DNA of 64,000 nt from Leucaena leucocephala (GCA_037074615.1 CM073566.1:10310001-10374000), one strand, 5' to 3'. Shown: positions 23,801-38,800, counted from the first letter of the stretch. The notes: generated by a model from the letters alone, not told the origin. Numbers and translations are program-made.

Positions 23801-26800
23801 TTGGCACTACAGGTTCTGAACTTGGGATTTGATAGAGTATCATATATCGTGTGATTGTGAATGAAAGTAGATCAATTTGTTACCATCTTTTTATGAACTG
23901 GAAGTTTATTTTTTGTTGCAAATGATAGAGATATTATGTATAAATATCTATAAGCTTTTGCCAAATGTGCGCTCGACACCATAAACTTCAATTAGGTGTA
24001 AAAGTGCCCATGAACTTTTCTAAATGGGGCAAAAATGCCACCTCTGATGAAAGATACAAACTTCCATTACTTTTGGTTTGGTGCGTCCCACATTATTGTT
24101 TTTAAATGATTTTTTTCAACAAACAACTCCTTACACACTCTCTCTCTTCCACAACCCTCTTCTATCCCATGAAGTTAGAGTCTTACTTATTTAGAGAAGT
24201 TTCAAACATCACTAGGTGGGTCCCACATTAAAAGGTTCTTAATTTATAAAGTTAGATTTTGATTTCACGTTTTAGTACAAAATTTTCTTATTTGTCTCTA
24301 CCTATCTTAGATCCTATCATTTGACATAACAACCATTCGATTTAAAGATGGTATCCACCCTTTTTGCAAGCCTTCTTAGCAAATCCTCATTGTCACCATC
24401 CATCCCATTCTATTATCACCCATGTTTTAAAATAGATTTTCCCTAGCATGATGGCAAAGATCCACAAGCATGGGTTTTGAAGGCCGAAAATTATTTTTGG
24501 TACAATCACACTTCTGAATAAGATGGTGAAATTGATAAGAGATGAGTTAGAAATGATTTAGAGGTTAAAATAGGAGATCAAATCATTCCACAAGTGGCAA
24601 AGTTTAGATAGTTGGGATCAATTATACGAAAAAATGGTGAAATTAATGGAAATGTTAATCGTAGAATGTTGGGTGGTTTAAATGGAGAAAGGCTACTGGA
24701 TTTACTAGTGATCAGAATGTACTTAATAAGGTAAAAGGGAAGTTTTAGCATACTATAAAACCAGCAATGCTATATGGTAGTGAATATTGGGCTTTAAATG
24801 GACAAAAAGAGTATAATGTAGGGGTAGCTGAGATAAGGATATTCAAATGAATGTGGTTATAAAAGAAAAGATAAGATTCATAATGAACATATCCGAGGAA
24901 GAGTTGGAGTGGCACCTATTGAAGAGAAAATTGTAGGAAATCGTTTGAAGACGCCTTTGGATGTGTTAGTGGGAGGGTAGATCAAATACTATGGAGTCCT
25001 CTGAAACGGGGTAGAGGGCATCCCAAGAGAACACTCAATAAAGTTATTGAGCGAAAACTTCTAGTGATCAATTTATCCAAAATTTTGGTTTTCAATAGAT
25101 CATAATGGTGTCTTGTGATTCATGTAACCGACCTTACCTAGTGGGATAAAGCTTGTTGTATTATCAAACTTTTGAAGATTTCAAAGTTGATATTGCATTG
25201 ATATTTTGAGAGATATGCTTGTGATTTCTTTGCTTGCACTGATATGGAGCATACAATCCTCTATTGGGGAGACTATTCAACCTATTCTTCCATCTCTATA
25301 CCAAATGTCTTATTTAGGCGACCGAAAGAATAATTTCTTATATTTCACCTTGAGGAAAAGGCGAATTTTCAAGGGGAGAGTACTGATACAGTATCGTATA
25401 TCAAGTGATTGTAGGTGAAAGTTGATATAGTTTGTTGGTCAGTTTGTTAGCGAATTTTTAGGAGTTGTTAATTTATTTTCTGTTACAAATAACACAGGGA
25501 TATTATGTATAAATATCTCAATTAGAATTTGTTTATAATTGAGTCAACGTTTGTTAGGATCTAGTCAATTATTTTTCTAATTTATTTATTATTTAATATG
25601 TATTTTAATATTATAAATAAAACAGAAGTTAGTAGAGATAGATGCAGAGTAGGTTTTGAGATTCATTTTAATGTTTGAGATTCTCCCAAGGCTTTATTAG
25701 AGGTATGATTTTATTTATCCTTGCTCATCTTCTAATAGAAATTTTCCTTCATCTTTATTAATTTATGGAGGGTGAGCCTTGGCACAGTGATAAAGTTGCT
25801 GCCATATGATGTAGAGGTCATAGGTTCAAATCCTAAAAATAGCTTCTCCGCTTGCGGGGGTAAGGCTGCATACTAATATCCCTCCCTAGACCCCCACCTA
25901 ATGGGAGCCTTGTGCACTAGGCCACCTTTTTTTTTTATTAACTTATGAAGTTAGATTTTGATTTTATATTTTAATAAGGACTTTTCTTCGTCATTTCTCT
26001 CTGCCTATCTTGGATCTTATCAAGATCTTTGATATGTGGTTTCTTAATTTCTTCTGTTAGATAGCCCTCCTTGCTCTCGTCACAAACAAATACATTATGG
26101 ATCTACTCCGTAATGGATAGATATTCCTGTTTAATTTGTGCCCAATGGTATAAATGGGAGCTGACTTTTTGTCCTTGATGCACTGGGTATTGCCTTGGGA
26201 TTAGGTACAGGAATTTTAGAATTTTGGCTGGGAGAATAAGGGGTGTGGTGATTGTATTTGGCGGATAAGAAATGATAGAGTGGGCTATGATACTACGTTA
26301 TACCTTCGTAATCTTGAAAGGTAAAGAGAGGGGAAGAGGATGTAAGATAGGGGAAACAGAGGGCCGGGGAGGAGAATTAGAGACGGATAGAAGAGAGGGA
26401 CAAAGACGAGAGATTGAATGATTCTCTGTATTATTCAACATAGGCACATGCCTACGTTTTATGATCTGTATACATGTATATATAGACCCCTAACAATTTG
26501 TATACATGTATATATAGACAATGGTAGGTATCCCTAATGGCTAGTGTGTCTAATGTGTCCTAACTAACAGCTAGTGATCAACCGGTCTGACCTACCCCAT
26601 TTCCATATTACAAGTATAAACATACTAAGAAGAGTTTCACGGAAAAACCTTATTGATATGCGTAAATTATGTGTACAAATGAGAGAAAGAGGTGTGGTGT
26701 ATGTTGAACCTTGTAAGGAATGCTCCAGCTCTCTCAAACGAAGAAAAGCAAGTAGTTTGTTTTTTTTGAAATAAATTCCTAACAGCTAAACAACAGGAAA

Positions 26801-29800
26801 TGAAAGAAAATAAAGCACATTAATGGTCCATTTGGAAGGGGAGAACAGTAGCGAGGAAAGAAAATGGTAGGGGAAAAATGGAGAAAAGAGAAAACCAGAG
26901 AGATAATGTTATAACTCCTTATGTTTAGATGGACAAGAGAAAACACAGTCAAAGCTGATGAAATCAAATTGAAAAATTATCCTAATAATTGATAATATCT
27001 ATTGGTGATGACTATTAAACCATTTAATTAAATATGATCTGCACTTGTAACACAAGTGTGCAAGGGTGCCCTCCAGCTAGTTTCAACTGCTATTTTGATG
27101 CATTTGACCACTCAACAAACATTTCTTACACTTTAAACCACATTTACTTAAATGTACTTGGAACCTAAACAATAATTACTGGATTTAGTATATACTTTTC
27201 TAGATAATTCTGAATTCTTCACGTCCTTCTTTGCAGCTGTACATGGCTCCTGTAACTCATGCTGACCGATACAGTGAAAGCATTGACTTCTGGCGTAATG
27301 TCTATGGAATTGATAGTAAGTTCACATGCTGAAACTAGATACCCGGTATTTTTTTGATATCAATATCTATCGTGTACTTACTGTAGATTTGAAGTGAGCA
27401 ATGTTTACCTGTATACTGTCTGTGAATTTTGATATTTGATTGCTTATAATATAATTTGCATATAGGAAATAGTTCAATACTTTCTTTAATTTGTCCTGTA
27501 ACATTTCATTTACTCTTGTTAAAAGTAACAGGAAAGGCTTCTATACTTTTATAACTTTTGATCTATTTGTCTTCCTTTTCTTTTCCTTATTTGTTTTTTG
27601 TATTTTGTTTTTGAAGCCAGTATTTAGATAGTGTTAATTTTTTCCCTGATCAATTTTGTTAAATGACTATCTGATCGGTTGGGGTGTGGCATGATGTTCC
27701 TTATGTATGCCTAAACAATAGAGTACACTAGAATGAAACAGTGGGGAATATTTGGTTTTCACATGGTCTTATTTGAGCTTTGGTGCCTGTGCCACTCTGT
27801 TGATAACATTTGTCTCCACTTTCCAAACCAGTGCCCAAGACTGAGCTAGGGATGTCTGGTATGGCTCAATCAAACCAGCTTCCTGTCCTTTACCAACGCT
27901 CAGCTATTGGCTCTGTGGCCATTGTTGTTTCTGGGAGAAAAGTGATGTGAAAAATACTCCTTGTTATTCATTGATATGCTGAATAGGTATTTATAGATAT
28001 AATGGGTAATCCTAGACATTAATGATATATCCTAGACATTAATAATACAATATCATATCGTATCCTCTATACTAACTATGGAATATTACATATCGTATAA
28101 TATCACTACAATATCTCTACACTCCCCCTCAAGTTGGAGCATAGATGTCAATCATACCTAACTTGTTACAAAGATATTCAATCCGAACCCCATTAAGAGC
28201 TTTGGTGAGGAGGTCGCCTAGTTGATCACTGGATCGGACATGTCCTGTAGAGATGAAATTTTCCTTGAGCTTGTCTCGAATAAAGTGACAGTCAATTTCA
28301 ATATGTTTCGTGCGTTCATGGAATACCGAATTAGAAGCTATGTGTAGAGCTGCTTTATTATCACACCACAATTTTGCTGGTAATGAGGTTTGAAGGCCAA
28401 CCTCCGTCATCAACTGATATATCCAGACTATCTCGCATACAGACTGTGCCATGGCTCTATATTACGCTTCTGCACTCGACCGTGACATTACGTGTTGTTT
28501 CTTGCTTCTCCAAGATACTAAGTTCCCTCCGACAAAGACGCAGTAACCGGTAGTAGACCGTCTTGTGGCCTTTGATCCACCATGATCAGCATCACAAAAG
28601 CACTTAATATCTATATGGCCATGATTCTTGTACAATATTCCACGACCTGGAGGTCCTTTCAAATAATGTAACACATGTTCTAAGGCTTCCCATTGTCGAA
28701 CAGTTGGAGAGACCATAAATTGGCTAAGAACACTTACTGGATAAGTGATATCAGGGCGGGTAACTGTAAGATAATTCAATTTTCCAATTAATCTTCTGTA
28801 CCTCTCTGGGTTCTCAAACGGCTTGCTCTTAGCAGCTTCAATGAGATTTTCATATTGTATACTACCATCAGCATCAAGCAGCGGATTATAAACCATAGGA
28901 AAGCTAGTTGGGGCAGCTCCAAGTTTACCAGTTTCTTTTAGCATATCAAGAACATATTTTCTCTGAGTCAATAAGATGCCCTTCCTGCTTCTCATAACTT
29001 CAATTCTCAAGAAATATTTTAGTGAACCCAAATCCTTTGTCTGAAAATGGGAGTTAAGGAATGACTTAAGTGATGAGATCCCTGAGGTATCACTCCCTGT
29101 AATCACAATGTCATCGACATACACAACTAGTTGAATCATGCCAGCACTTGTTCGCTGATAGAACACCGAATGGTCACTCTTACTCTGACACAAGCTAAAG
29201 TCCTTCACAACAGTACTAAATCTGTCAAACCATGCCCGAGGGCTTTGCTTTAAGCCGTATAAAGATCTCTTAAGCCGACATACTTTACCATGCTCCCCCT
29301 GAGCAACAAAACCAGGTGGTTGCTCCATATACATTTCTTTTAGAATATCACCATGTAAGAAGGCATTTTTGATATCCAGCTGAGAGAGATCCCAACTATA
29401 AATAGCGGCCAGAGAAATGAAGAGACCAACCGAGGAGAGCTTGGCCACAGGAGAAAAAGTCTTAGAGTAGTCAACATCATACTTCTGAGCATAACCTTTA
29501 GCAACAAGACGAGCTTTAGGGCGTTTAAGGGAGCCATCAGCCTTAGTTTTAGGGGTCAACACCCATTTACACCCAATGGCTTTCTTTCCCGCCGGTAAAT
29601 CAACTAAGGACCACGTACCAGCACGATCAAGGGCCGCCATCTCTTCTTCCATAGCAGTACGCCAACCCGGGTGGGACAAGGCCTCAGGTAGGGAATGAGG
29701 TACGGAAATAGTGTCTAAAGACGTAACAAAGGCACGAGAAGCAGAGGAGAGGTGGTTATATGAAACAAAAGACGAAATAGGATATGTGCAAGTGCGTTTA

Positions 29801-32800
29801 CCTTTGCGGAGGGCAATAGGCAGATCAAGGGAGGGATCTGGATCAGGAACAGGAGGTATCTCAGAAGGAGGAACCGGGCCAGACTCAGGATGAGTAATGC
29901 GTTCTGCAGGATCTGATGAGGAAGTAGACAATGGTAGGGCAGAATCTGGCGTAAGAGCAATAGTAGTTTCCTTCAAACGTCTGGTGTAGACCCGAGACAA
30001 AGGTGGTTGACCAGGTGCTAGTACGGGAGCTGGGGCCGGTGATGATGAAGGAAGGACAGAGTATACCAGAAGATTATCCTCCTCCGCAGGTGGAGGAGGA
30101 GAAGCTGAATTGGTAGAGGCAAAATAAGCAAGAGATTCCTGAAAAGTAACATCAGCAGAAACCAGATAACGATTAAGAGACGGAGAGAAACACCTATAAC
30201 CTTTCTGCACACGGGAATAGCCAAGGAAGACACACTTGAGGGACTTGGGATCTAATTTAGAGATACTTGGACCGTTGGACGCACATCTCGAACAAAACAC
30301 ACACATCCAAAAATCTTAGGGTCAATTGGAAACAAAGGTTTAGAAGGAAAGAGAGTAGTGTAGGGAATGTGACCATCAAGAACAGAGGACGGCATACGAT
30401 TGATGAGAAAGCAAGCAGTGGAAACCGTGTCGGCCCAAAAAGGTTTTGGAACCTGCATTTGAAATATAAGGGCACGGGCTACTTCTAATAAGTGACGATT
30501 TTTTCTTTCAGCAACACCATTTTGAGCCGGTGTATCCACACAAGAAGATTGATGTAGAATACCATTTTGAAGCATAAAAGAGCAAAAGGATGCAGAAAAG
30601 TATTCTTTAGCGTTATCACTGCGCAGAGTATGAATAGAAGTATTGAATTGATTTTTAATTTCAGCAGTAAAGGCGCAAAAATGAGAGAACAATTCAGAAA
30701 GATTTTGCATTAGATATAACCAAGTAGTCCGGGAATAATCATCAACAAATGTAACAAAGTACTTGAAACCAGCTTTAGACTCAACTGGACACGGACCCCA
30801 AACATCAGAGTGCACTAACTCAAAAGGAGACGAAGCACGTTTATTGACTCGAGAAACTAAAGGAAGGCGATGATGTTTAGCAAACTGACATGACTCAATC
30901 TAAGGACGACAAATGTTGAAACTGAGAATAAACCTTTTTCAAAGACGATAAAGATAAATGACCCAAACGACAATGTGCTTCAAAAGGATTGACACCACCA
31001 GCACAAGCTACCGCACGCGATCCCTGATCAGCAAGGAAGTAATGACTGCCAGATTCGTAACCTCTACCAATAATCTTCTTCGTCAAAAGATCCTGTATCA
31101 AGCAATGATCAGGGAAAAGTGAGATGCAACAGTTTAATTGACGAGTAAGTTTACTAGGGGACAAAAGATTAAAAGCAAGTTTAGGGACATTGAGTACAGA
31201 GTCCAAATGAATAAAGGAGGTAGGTTTAACAGTGCCAGAACCAAGAACACGAGATTGAGAACCGTCCGCAATAGTGATGTTAGAAGGGTTGGCATAAGAA
31301 TTGTAAGTAGAGAAGAGATAGCGGTTACCTGTCATGTGGTCAGTAGCACCAGAGTCTATGATTCATTTGGAGGAAGAAGAGACAAGGGCAGTAGCCTCAT
31401 TACCTGTTGCAATAGCAGCACTAGCAGGAGGATTGCTAGACTTTAATTGAGCATATTCAATAGCAGAAATGGTAACCGTGTCATTGGTTGTGGCCACTGT
31501 GCAGAATTTTGTCGATTCTGTTTGTTCTGAAGTTTACGGCACGTACGTTTCGTATGACCTGGCTCCTTACAGTAGTAACAGATCACGCCTTTCGACTCCT
31601 GAGCAGAACCCCCTGGTGTAGAACCACGATAAGTAGGTGGCCCCCAAGCATTATTCTGACCACTGCTAAGTAATGCGCTAGTATGCACAATAGGGGCTGG
31701 TGAAGAGATTTGTTCGATTCTCAACACACGAGAGAAGGCTTCTTCGAGAGAGGGGAGATGAGCGCCAGATAAAATTTGAGACCGAGCAGCCGCATATTGA
31801 GATGGAAGTGCAGTAAGAAAACTCATGGTAGCCATCTGCTCTCGGTGAGACACATTAACCTTCCTCTCATCAGAAATAGGCATGAGAGCATTGAGTTCTT
31901 CATACATTCCTTTGAAGTCCATAAAGAAGGCGGTGAGAGGACGATCATCCGGCATCTCGGCGCGATGGAAGGATCTGCAAACCTCATATATACGAGAAAT
32001 ATTATTCTTGCCTGAGTATAAGAATGCCAAGTAGTCCATTAGTTCCTTAACAAATTCACAGTGAGTAATAGAGGGCATGATCTCACTGTCAATAGAATTA
32101 CGAATTTGTAAGAGAAGCCGTGCATCATCCCTTAACCATTACTTGCGAGAGGGATCTTGCTCTTCTGGAGGGTCATCGGTCAAGTGATCTTCCTTCTCAA
32201 TACTTCGAAAATAAATACGAATAGATTTACTCCAATCGAGATAATTTTTCCAAGTCAATTTGTATTCAGTAATCTTAGTGACTATTGGAACCATCTCAGA
32301 AACTGTAGGAGACTTAGTTGAAGCCATAAAAAACAGATTAGTAGCAAAAGAAAACGAAAGCAACCGCACAACGATTAACCAAAAGAACTGGATTATCCAA
32401 TTACCGTAGCTTCACTGGGAGCCCCGTAAGAACAAATGTGTTCAAACCAGTAGAGGAAGACCACTCCAGGGGTCAAAGGAATCAGAAACTGCAAACACAC
32501 GGATCACCACGGCGAACGAACGGATCAAAAAACGGAGGACCCAATATGGACCAGTCGAAATTACGGCACGAAACTCCAGGGATATGATAAGGATGATGAG
32601 TCGATCGCAAAGAAGTGAAACGCTGTCGGAAAAGGTCATCGGAGGAGGCCTCACGCGTTGGCGCGTGAATCTGACGGTGAACTGACGGTGGCGCGTGACG
32701 CTCACGCGCTGCTCAGACGGCCACGAAACTTTGGGGAAACGCCGATCGGCGCCGTGCGATCTTCCCTAGCTGGCGCGTGTCTCGAGTCGTCGTCGGAAAA

Positions 32801-35800
32801 CAGGAGGTCACTGGCGAGCACAGTGCTGTCGGAAAACAGAGACCAAAAAACAGAAAAACAGACGCCAAAACCAACCAGACAGGAGTCCAAAATTCACACC
32901 TCTGATACCATGTTGTTTCTGGGAGAAAAGTGATGTGAAAAATACTCCTTGTTATTCATTGATATGCTGAATAGGTATTTATAGATACAATGGGTAATCC
33001 TAGACATTAATGATATATCCTAGACATTAATAATACAATATCATATCGTATCCTCTGTCCTAACTACGGAATATTACATATCGTATAATATCACTACAAT
33101 ATCTCTACAGCCATCAACAGTTTTACATTGATGATAGCTAATAAACAATTCAAAGGAGTAAAGCATTTCTGGGGTCAAAGGAAGCTTTAATGTACATCAT
33201 GGGCAAATAATATCCCTGACTTCTGATATAGGTGAAAGCTTCCTTCTTTACAGATTTGCCTGCATTGATAGATATTTGATTGATAATTTCCTTTTAATGT
33301 CAGATTTGTCAACTCTCTAACCATGCAAAAGCAATATGGGATTGTTGAAAGGATCCTCCTTTGGAAATATCCTGGTCACTGCTTCTTGCATCAGATATTC
33401 CTAAATGCTACTACTGCCACATAATTGTTCAATAGGATGCCTAAAATTTCTTGCACAATTTCAAGAAACCTTTCAAGATGTGCTGCAGTTCAAACTATGA
33501 GTCTCCATTTCTTACTTGATGTTTGGGTGTACATCTTTTATTCATAGTGATCATGGAAGAAAATATCTTCATAAACTCTTCAACCCGTAAACCAAACACT
33601 CTTGTCCATATTTGGTGTTTACCTTTTGATCCTAAATCTAATGCTCATTGAAAATACTATCATAAGCCCACAACCTGAACGTATGCTTGAATGTGACCTA
33701 GAAACTGAATACCTGAGGACTGCCCAAGTTCTAGACAACAAAATAACACCAGAGGAAAATAATGTGGCAGACCAAGATCTAAGCATAGGTACAAACTAGC
33801 TATAATGGAGAACTCATGTCTTTTGCACCCAGGTCTAAATTGGATGTACCCATTGCTTCAAGGAAAGGTGTAATAAGATATATTAATCGGTCCTGCACAT
33901 GCAAAATTATTTCCTAACTTGCATTGACTTATGTATAGTGTTTCTTAAGAGTCATTGTTGCAATGCTTGTGGAATTGAATGCCATGCAGGAGATTAAGAC
34001 TTGGGAAATCGTTGATTTCCCATCTCGAAAATCTCTTGTACATTTTAGGTTGATCTTCATTATAAAGCAAAATTTGGATGCAAGCATGAACTAGTTTTAG
34101 ACGAGACTTCGTAGCCAAAGGGTTCATAGAAACATTTTCTCGAGTAGTGAAACTTAAGACTAGTTGTGTATTGTTCTCTTTTATCAGTCAAACATAGAAA
34201 ATGCCTTCCTAAAATTAAACATTGAGGAGGATTGTGTATTTATAAGGAAACATGGTTATGATAGAGCACAAAAAATTTTAATGGCTTATGTGGATGATTT
34301 GACAACTCCATCTATTGTTTTTGTAGAGGTAATGTCCAATACTACATTTCTATTTATAGAGATATTATAAGATATGTAAATATCTTGTAATTAATATATA
34401 GGATAAGATATAATATTATTTCATTATTATCTAGGATTCTCTATTGTGTATATATACATTCCTTCAGACTATCAATAAATCATAAGTATTTTTTATCCTA
34501 TTTTCTCTCTGAAACAATATGGTATCAGAGCAATCCCTGTAGGTTTGTTTATTTTTTTTTTGGGGCCTTATGTCTTCGCCAGATTTGAATCTGTTAGGGT
34601 TTGTCGTTATGACCGTTTGTGGGAGCACGCGCCTGACAGGGAGGAGCGCGAGTCGAACTCAGAGTTTCGCCGTCGTCTGAGTGCGTGCCCTCACGCGCTA
34701 TCCCAAGTTTCTACTGTTCATCCATGCGCCGGCGCGTGGGCTGCTTTTCCGACGAGTTAACGATGGCGCCTTAGTTCCTCCAGTGTCGCCTCCTCTTCTC
34801 GGTGTCATCCCTGGAGTTGTGTGCTCTGGTTTTGAGTTTTTGGAACTGGTCCTTTGATTGCAACTTTGTGTTCTCTCTTGTTTAACGCTATTTGGGGGGG
34901 CTGTTTCGAGTTTGTTAATTAGGTAATTTTATTTTGCCCCTGGAGGGGTCCTCGTATGCTCTTTGAGCATGGGGTAATCTATTTTTTTCTTCCTAGTCGG
35001 CGTTCGTTTGCTTTTGTTTTTATTACTGACATCTTTGATGGCTGCGACCAAAACTATTGCAATTTCTGGGGTGATTCCAGTAGTCACTAAGATTACTGAA
35101 TACAAATTAATCTAGAGAAATTATTTGGATTGGAGTAAATCTATTCGTATTTATTTCTGAAGTATTGAGAAGGAAGATCACTTGACCGATGATCCACGAC
35201 TTTTACAAATTCGTAACTCTATTGATAGTGAGATCATGCCTTCTATTATTCATTATGAATTTGTTAAAGAACTAATAGACTACTTGGCACTCTTATACTC
35301 AGGCAAGAACAATATCTCTTGAATATACGAGGTTTGCAGATCTTTCCATCGTGCCGAGATGCCGGATGACCGTCGCTTTACGGCCTTCTTTATGGGCTTT
35401 AAAGGCATGTACGAAGAGCTAGATGTCCTCTTGCCTATTTCTGATAAGAGGCAAGACAATGTGTCTCACTAAGAGTAGATGGCTACCATGAGTTTTCTTA
35501 CTGCACTTCCACCTCGATATGCGGCTGCTCATTCTCAAACTTTATCTGGGGCTCAGCTCCCCTCTTGAAGCCTTCTCTCGTGTACTAAGAACTAAACCAA
35601 CCTCTTCACCGACCTCTATTCGCCTACTAGCGCATTGCTTAGTCGAGGCCATAATGATAATCGTGGGTTACCTAATCGTCGTGGTTCTACACTAGGGGCT
35701 CCTAATCAGGAGTCGAAGGATATGATCTGTTACTACTGTAAGGAACCAGGTCATACGAAACGTATGTGTCATAAACTGCAAAACAAACAAAATCGACAAA

Positions 35801-38800
35801 AATTTGCACGTGGCCACAATGGCTAATGACATGGTTACCATTTTTGCTGCTGAATATGCTCAATTAAAGTCTGTCAATCCTCTTGTGAGTGCTGCTATTG
35901 CAACAGATAATGAGGCTATTGCCATTGTCTCTGCTTCCTCCAAATGGATCATAAGCTCTGGTGCTACTGACCACATGATAGGTAACCGCTATCTCTTTAC
36001 TTATAATTCTTATGTCAACCCTTCTAATATCACTATTGCGGACGGTTCCCAATCCCTCGTTCTTGGCTCAGGCACTGTTGAACCTACCTCTTCTATTAAT
36101 TGGAATCTGTGCTCAATGTCCCTAACCTTGCATTTTAACTTTTTGTCCCGTAGTAAACTTACTCGTCAATAAACTGTTGTGTCTCACTTTTTCCTGACCA
36201 TTGCTTGATGCAGGATCTTTTGATGAAGAAGATTATTGGTAGAGGTTACAAATCCGGCGGTCATTACCTCCTTGATGATCAGGGGTCTTGTGCAGTGGCT
36301 TGTCCCGGTAGTGTCACTTATTTTGAAGCACATTATCGTTTTGGTCATTTATCTTTATCGTCTTTAAAAAAGGTTTATCCTCAGTTTTAGCATTTGTTCT
36401 CATTAGATTGTGAGTCATGTCACTTTGCTAAACATCATCGTTTTCTTTTAGTATCTCAAGTCAATAAACGGGCTTTGTCTCCTTTTGAGTTTGTGCACTT
36501 CGATGTTTGGGGTCCATGTCCAGTTGAGTCCAAAGCTGGTTTCAAGTACTTTGTTATATTTGTTGATGATTATTCCCGTACTACTTGGTTATATTTAATG
36601 AAAAATCGTTCTGAGTTCACACTTTTGTGCCTTTACTGCTTAAATTAAAAATCAATACTTTTATCCATACCTTACGCAGTGATAATGCTAAAGAATATTT
36701 TTCTGAATTATTTTTCATGCTTCAAAAAGGAATTTTTCATCAATGTTCTTGTGTGGATACACCAGCTCAGAATGGTGTTGCCGAAAGAAAAAATTGCCAC
36801 TTATTAGAAGTAGCCCGTGCCCTTTTATTTCAAATGCAGGTTCCAAAACCCTTTTGGGCAGATGCGGTTTTCACTACTTGCTTTCTCATTAATCACATGC
36901 CCTCCTTTGTTGTTGATGGTCACATTCCTTACACCACTTTCTTTTCTACCAAATCTTTGTTTCCTTTTGTTCCTAGGATTTTTGGTTGTGTGTTTTGTTC
37001 GAGATGTTCATCTTACTGTCTCAGAGAACGCTCAACAAGGTTATTGAGCGGGATCTCCTGGTCAATAACCTATCCAAGGATTTAGTTTTTGACAGAGCAC
37101 AATGGCGGCGTATGATCCATGTAGCCGACCCCATTTAATGGAAAAAGGCTTTTTTGTTGTTGTTGTTGTTGTTCATCTTACTGTCTCTAAGTTAGATCCT
37201 AAGTCTCTAAAGTGTGTATTTCTTGGCTACTCTCACGTTCAAAAGGGTTATCGATGTTTCTCTCCGCAAAAGTAAACGTGCATGTGTCTATCCTATTTCT
37301 TCTTTTATTTCATATACCCATCTCTCCTCTGTTTCTCGTGCTTTCGTTGCCTCTTTAAACACTATTTCAGTTCCTCAATCCCTTCCTGAGGCCTTGTCCT
37401 TCTCGGGTTGGCGTACTACTATGGAGGAGGAGATGACTGCCCTTGATCGTGCTAGCATGTGGACCTTAGTGGATTTACTGGCAGGAAAGAAAGTCATTGG
37501 GTGTAAATGGGTGTTAACCCCTAAGACTAAGGCTGATGGCACACTTGAACGTCTTAAGGCTCGCCTTGTTGTTAAAGGCTATGCTCAGAAGTATGGTGTT
37601 GACTACTTTGAGACTTTTTCCCCCGTGGCCAAGCTCTCCTCTGTTCGTCTCTTCATCTCTCTGATCGCTACTTATGGTTGGGATCTCTTTTAATTAGATA
37701 TAAAAAATGCTTTCTTACTTGGTGATCTTCTTGAAGAGGTGTACATGGAGTAGCCACCATGTTTTAGTGCTCAAGGGGAGCGTGGTAAAGTGTGTCGTCT
37801 TAAAAGATCTCTATGCGGTTTGAAGCAAAGTCATCGGGCGTGGTTTGACAGATTTAGTAATGTTGTGAAGGACTTTGGCTTGTGCCAGAGTAAATATGAT
37901 CACTCTGTGTTCTATCAGAGAACAAGTGCTGGCATGATTTTACTAGTTGTGTATGTTGATGATATTGTGATTACAGGGCGCGATGGCTCAGGGATCTTAT
38001 CACTCAAGTCATTCCTTAGATCTGGGTTCATTAAAGTATTTCCTAGGGATTTAAGTCATGAGGAGCAGGAAGGGCATCTTATTGACTCAGAGAAAATGTT
38101 CTTGATCTACTAAAAGAAACTCAAAAACTAGGAGCTACCCTAATTAGCTTTCCTTTGGTTTATAATCCTCTGCTTGATGCTGATGGTAGTATACCGTATG
38201 AAAATCCCGTTGAAGCTGCTAAGAGCAAGTAGTTTGAGAATCCAGACAGATACAAGAGATTGATTGGCAAATTGAATTATCTTATGGTGACCCGTCCTGA
38301 TATCACTTATCCAGTGAGTGTTCTTAGCCAATTTATGATCTCGCCAACTGTCCGACAGTGGGAAGCCTTAGAACATGTGTTGCATTATTTGAAGGGATCT
38401 CCAGGTCGTGGGATATTATACAAGAATCAACAACAACAACAACAAAGCCTTTTCCCATTAAATGGGGTCGGCTACATGGATCATACGACGCCATTGTGCT
38501 CTGTCAAAAACTAAATTCTTGGATAGGTTATTGACCAGGAGATCCCGCTCAATGACCTCGTTGAGCGTTCTCTTTGGCCTTCCTCTACTGCTTTTAACCG
38601 GACTCCATACTATTTGATCCACCCTCCTCACCGGCGCATCCCTTGGCCTTCTTTGTACGTGTCCAAACCACCTAAGACGGTTCTCCACTATTTTCTCCGC
38701 AATAGGTGCCACTCCAACTCTTCCCCGTATTTGTTCATTACGAATCTTATCTTTTCTTGTATGCCCACACATCCATCTCAACATCCTCATTTCGGCTACC

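Larger units (their letters stand above)
23830..26025 (+). mobile_element. Older Gypsy remnant, plus strand, internally deleted
   Basis: Two related LTR copies start TGATAGAGTATC (23830) and TGATACAGTATC (25384). Both share a start of about 130 bp and an end with AAGTTAGATTTTGATTT (about 24248 and 25948). Between them are a gag trace (DGKDPQAWVLKAENYFWY, near 24455-24515) and the polyprotein end HLEEKANFQGES with a purine tract before the right LTR. Most of pol is gone and a decayed RTE piece occupies 24540-25160. The left LTR middle (about 23950-24240) differs and may hold another insertion. The outer right end is approximate. Confidence 0.65.
27923..33109 (-). mobile_element. Complete Copia retrotransposon (Copia-3), minus strand
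   Basis: The 5,187-bp element has 199-bp LTRs (27923-28121 and 32911-33109) differing at about four positions. The target duplication GCCAT is perfect (27918-27922 and 33110-33114). On the minus strand the primer site TGGTATCAGAGG (32910 to 32899) abuts the 5' LTR, and the purine tract TTGAGGGGGAG abuts the 3' LTR. Coding order is gag, protease, integrase, RT, RNase H. The frame is broken by several stops and shifts. It is related to the plus-strand Copia at 34355, which lies 1.2 kb away in the opposite orientation. Confidence 0.93.

Noticed and set aside
30018..30233. Leu-rich frame (71 codons) in the Copia-3 linker
   Set aside because: It is the +1 shadow of the Pro/Ser-rich spacer between integrase and RT.
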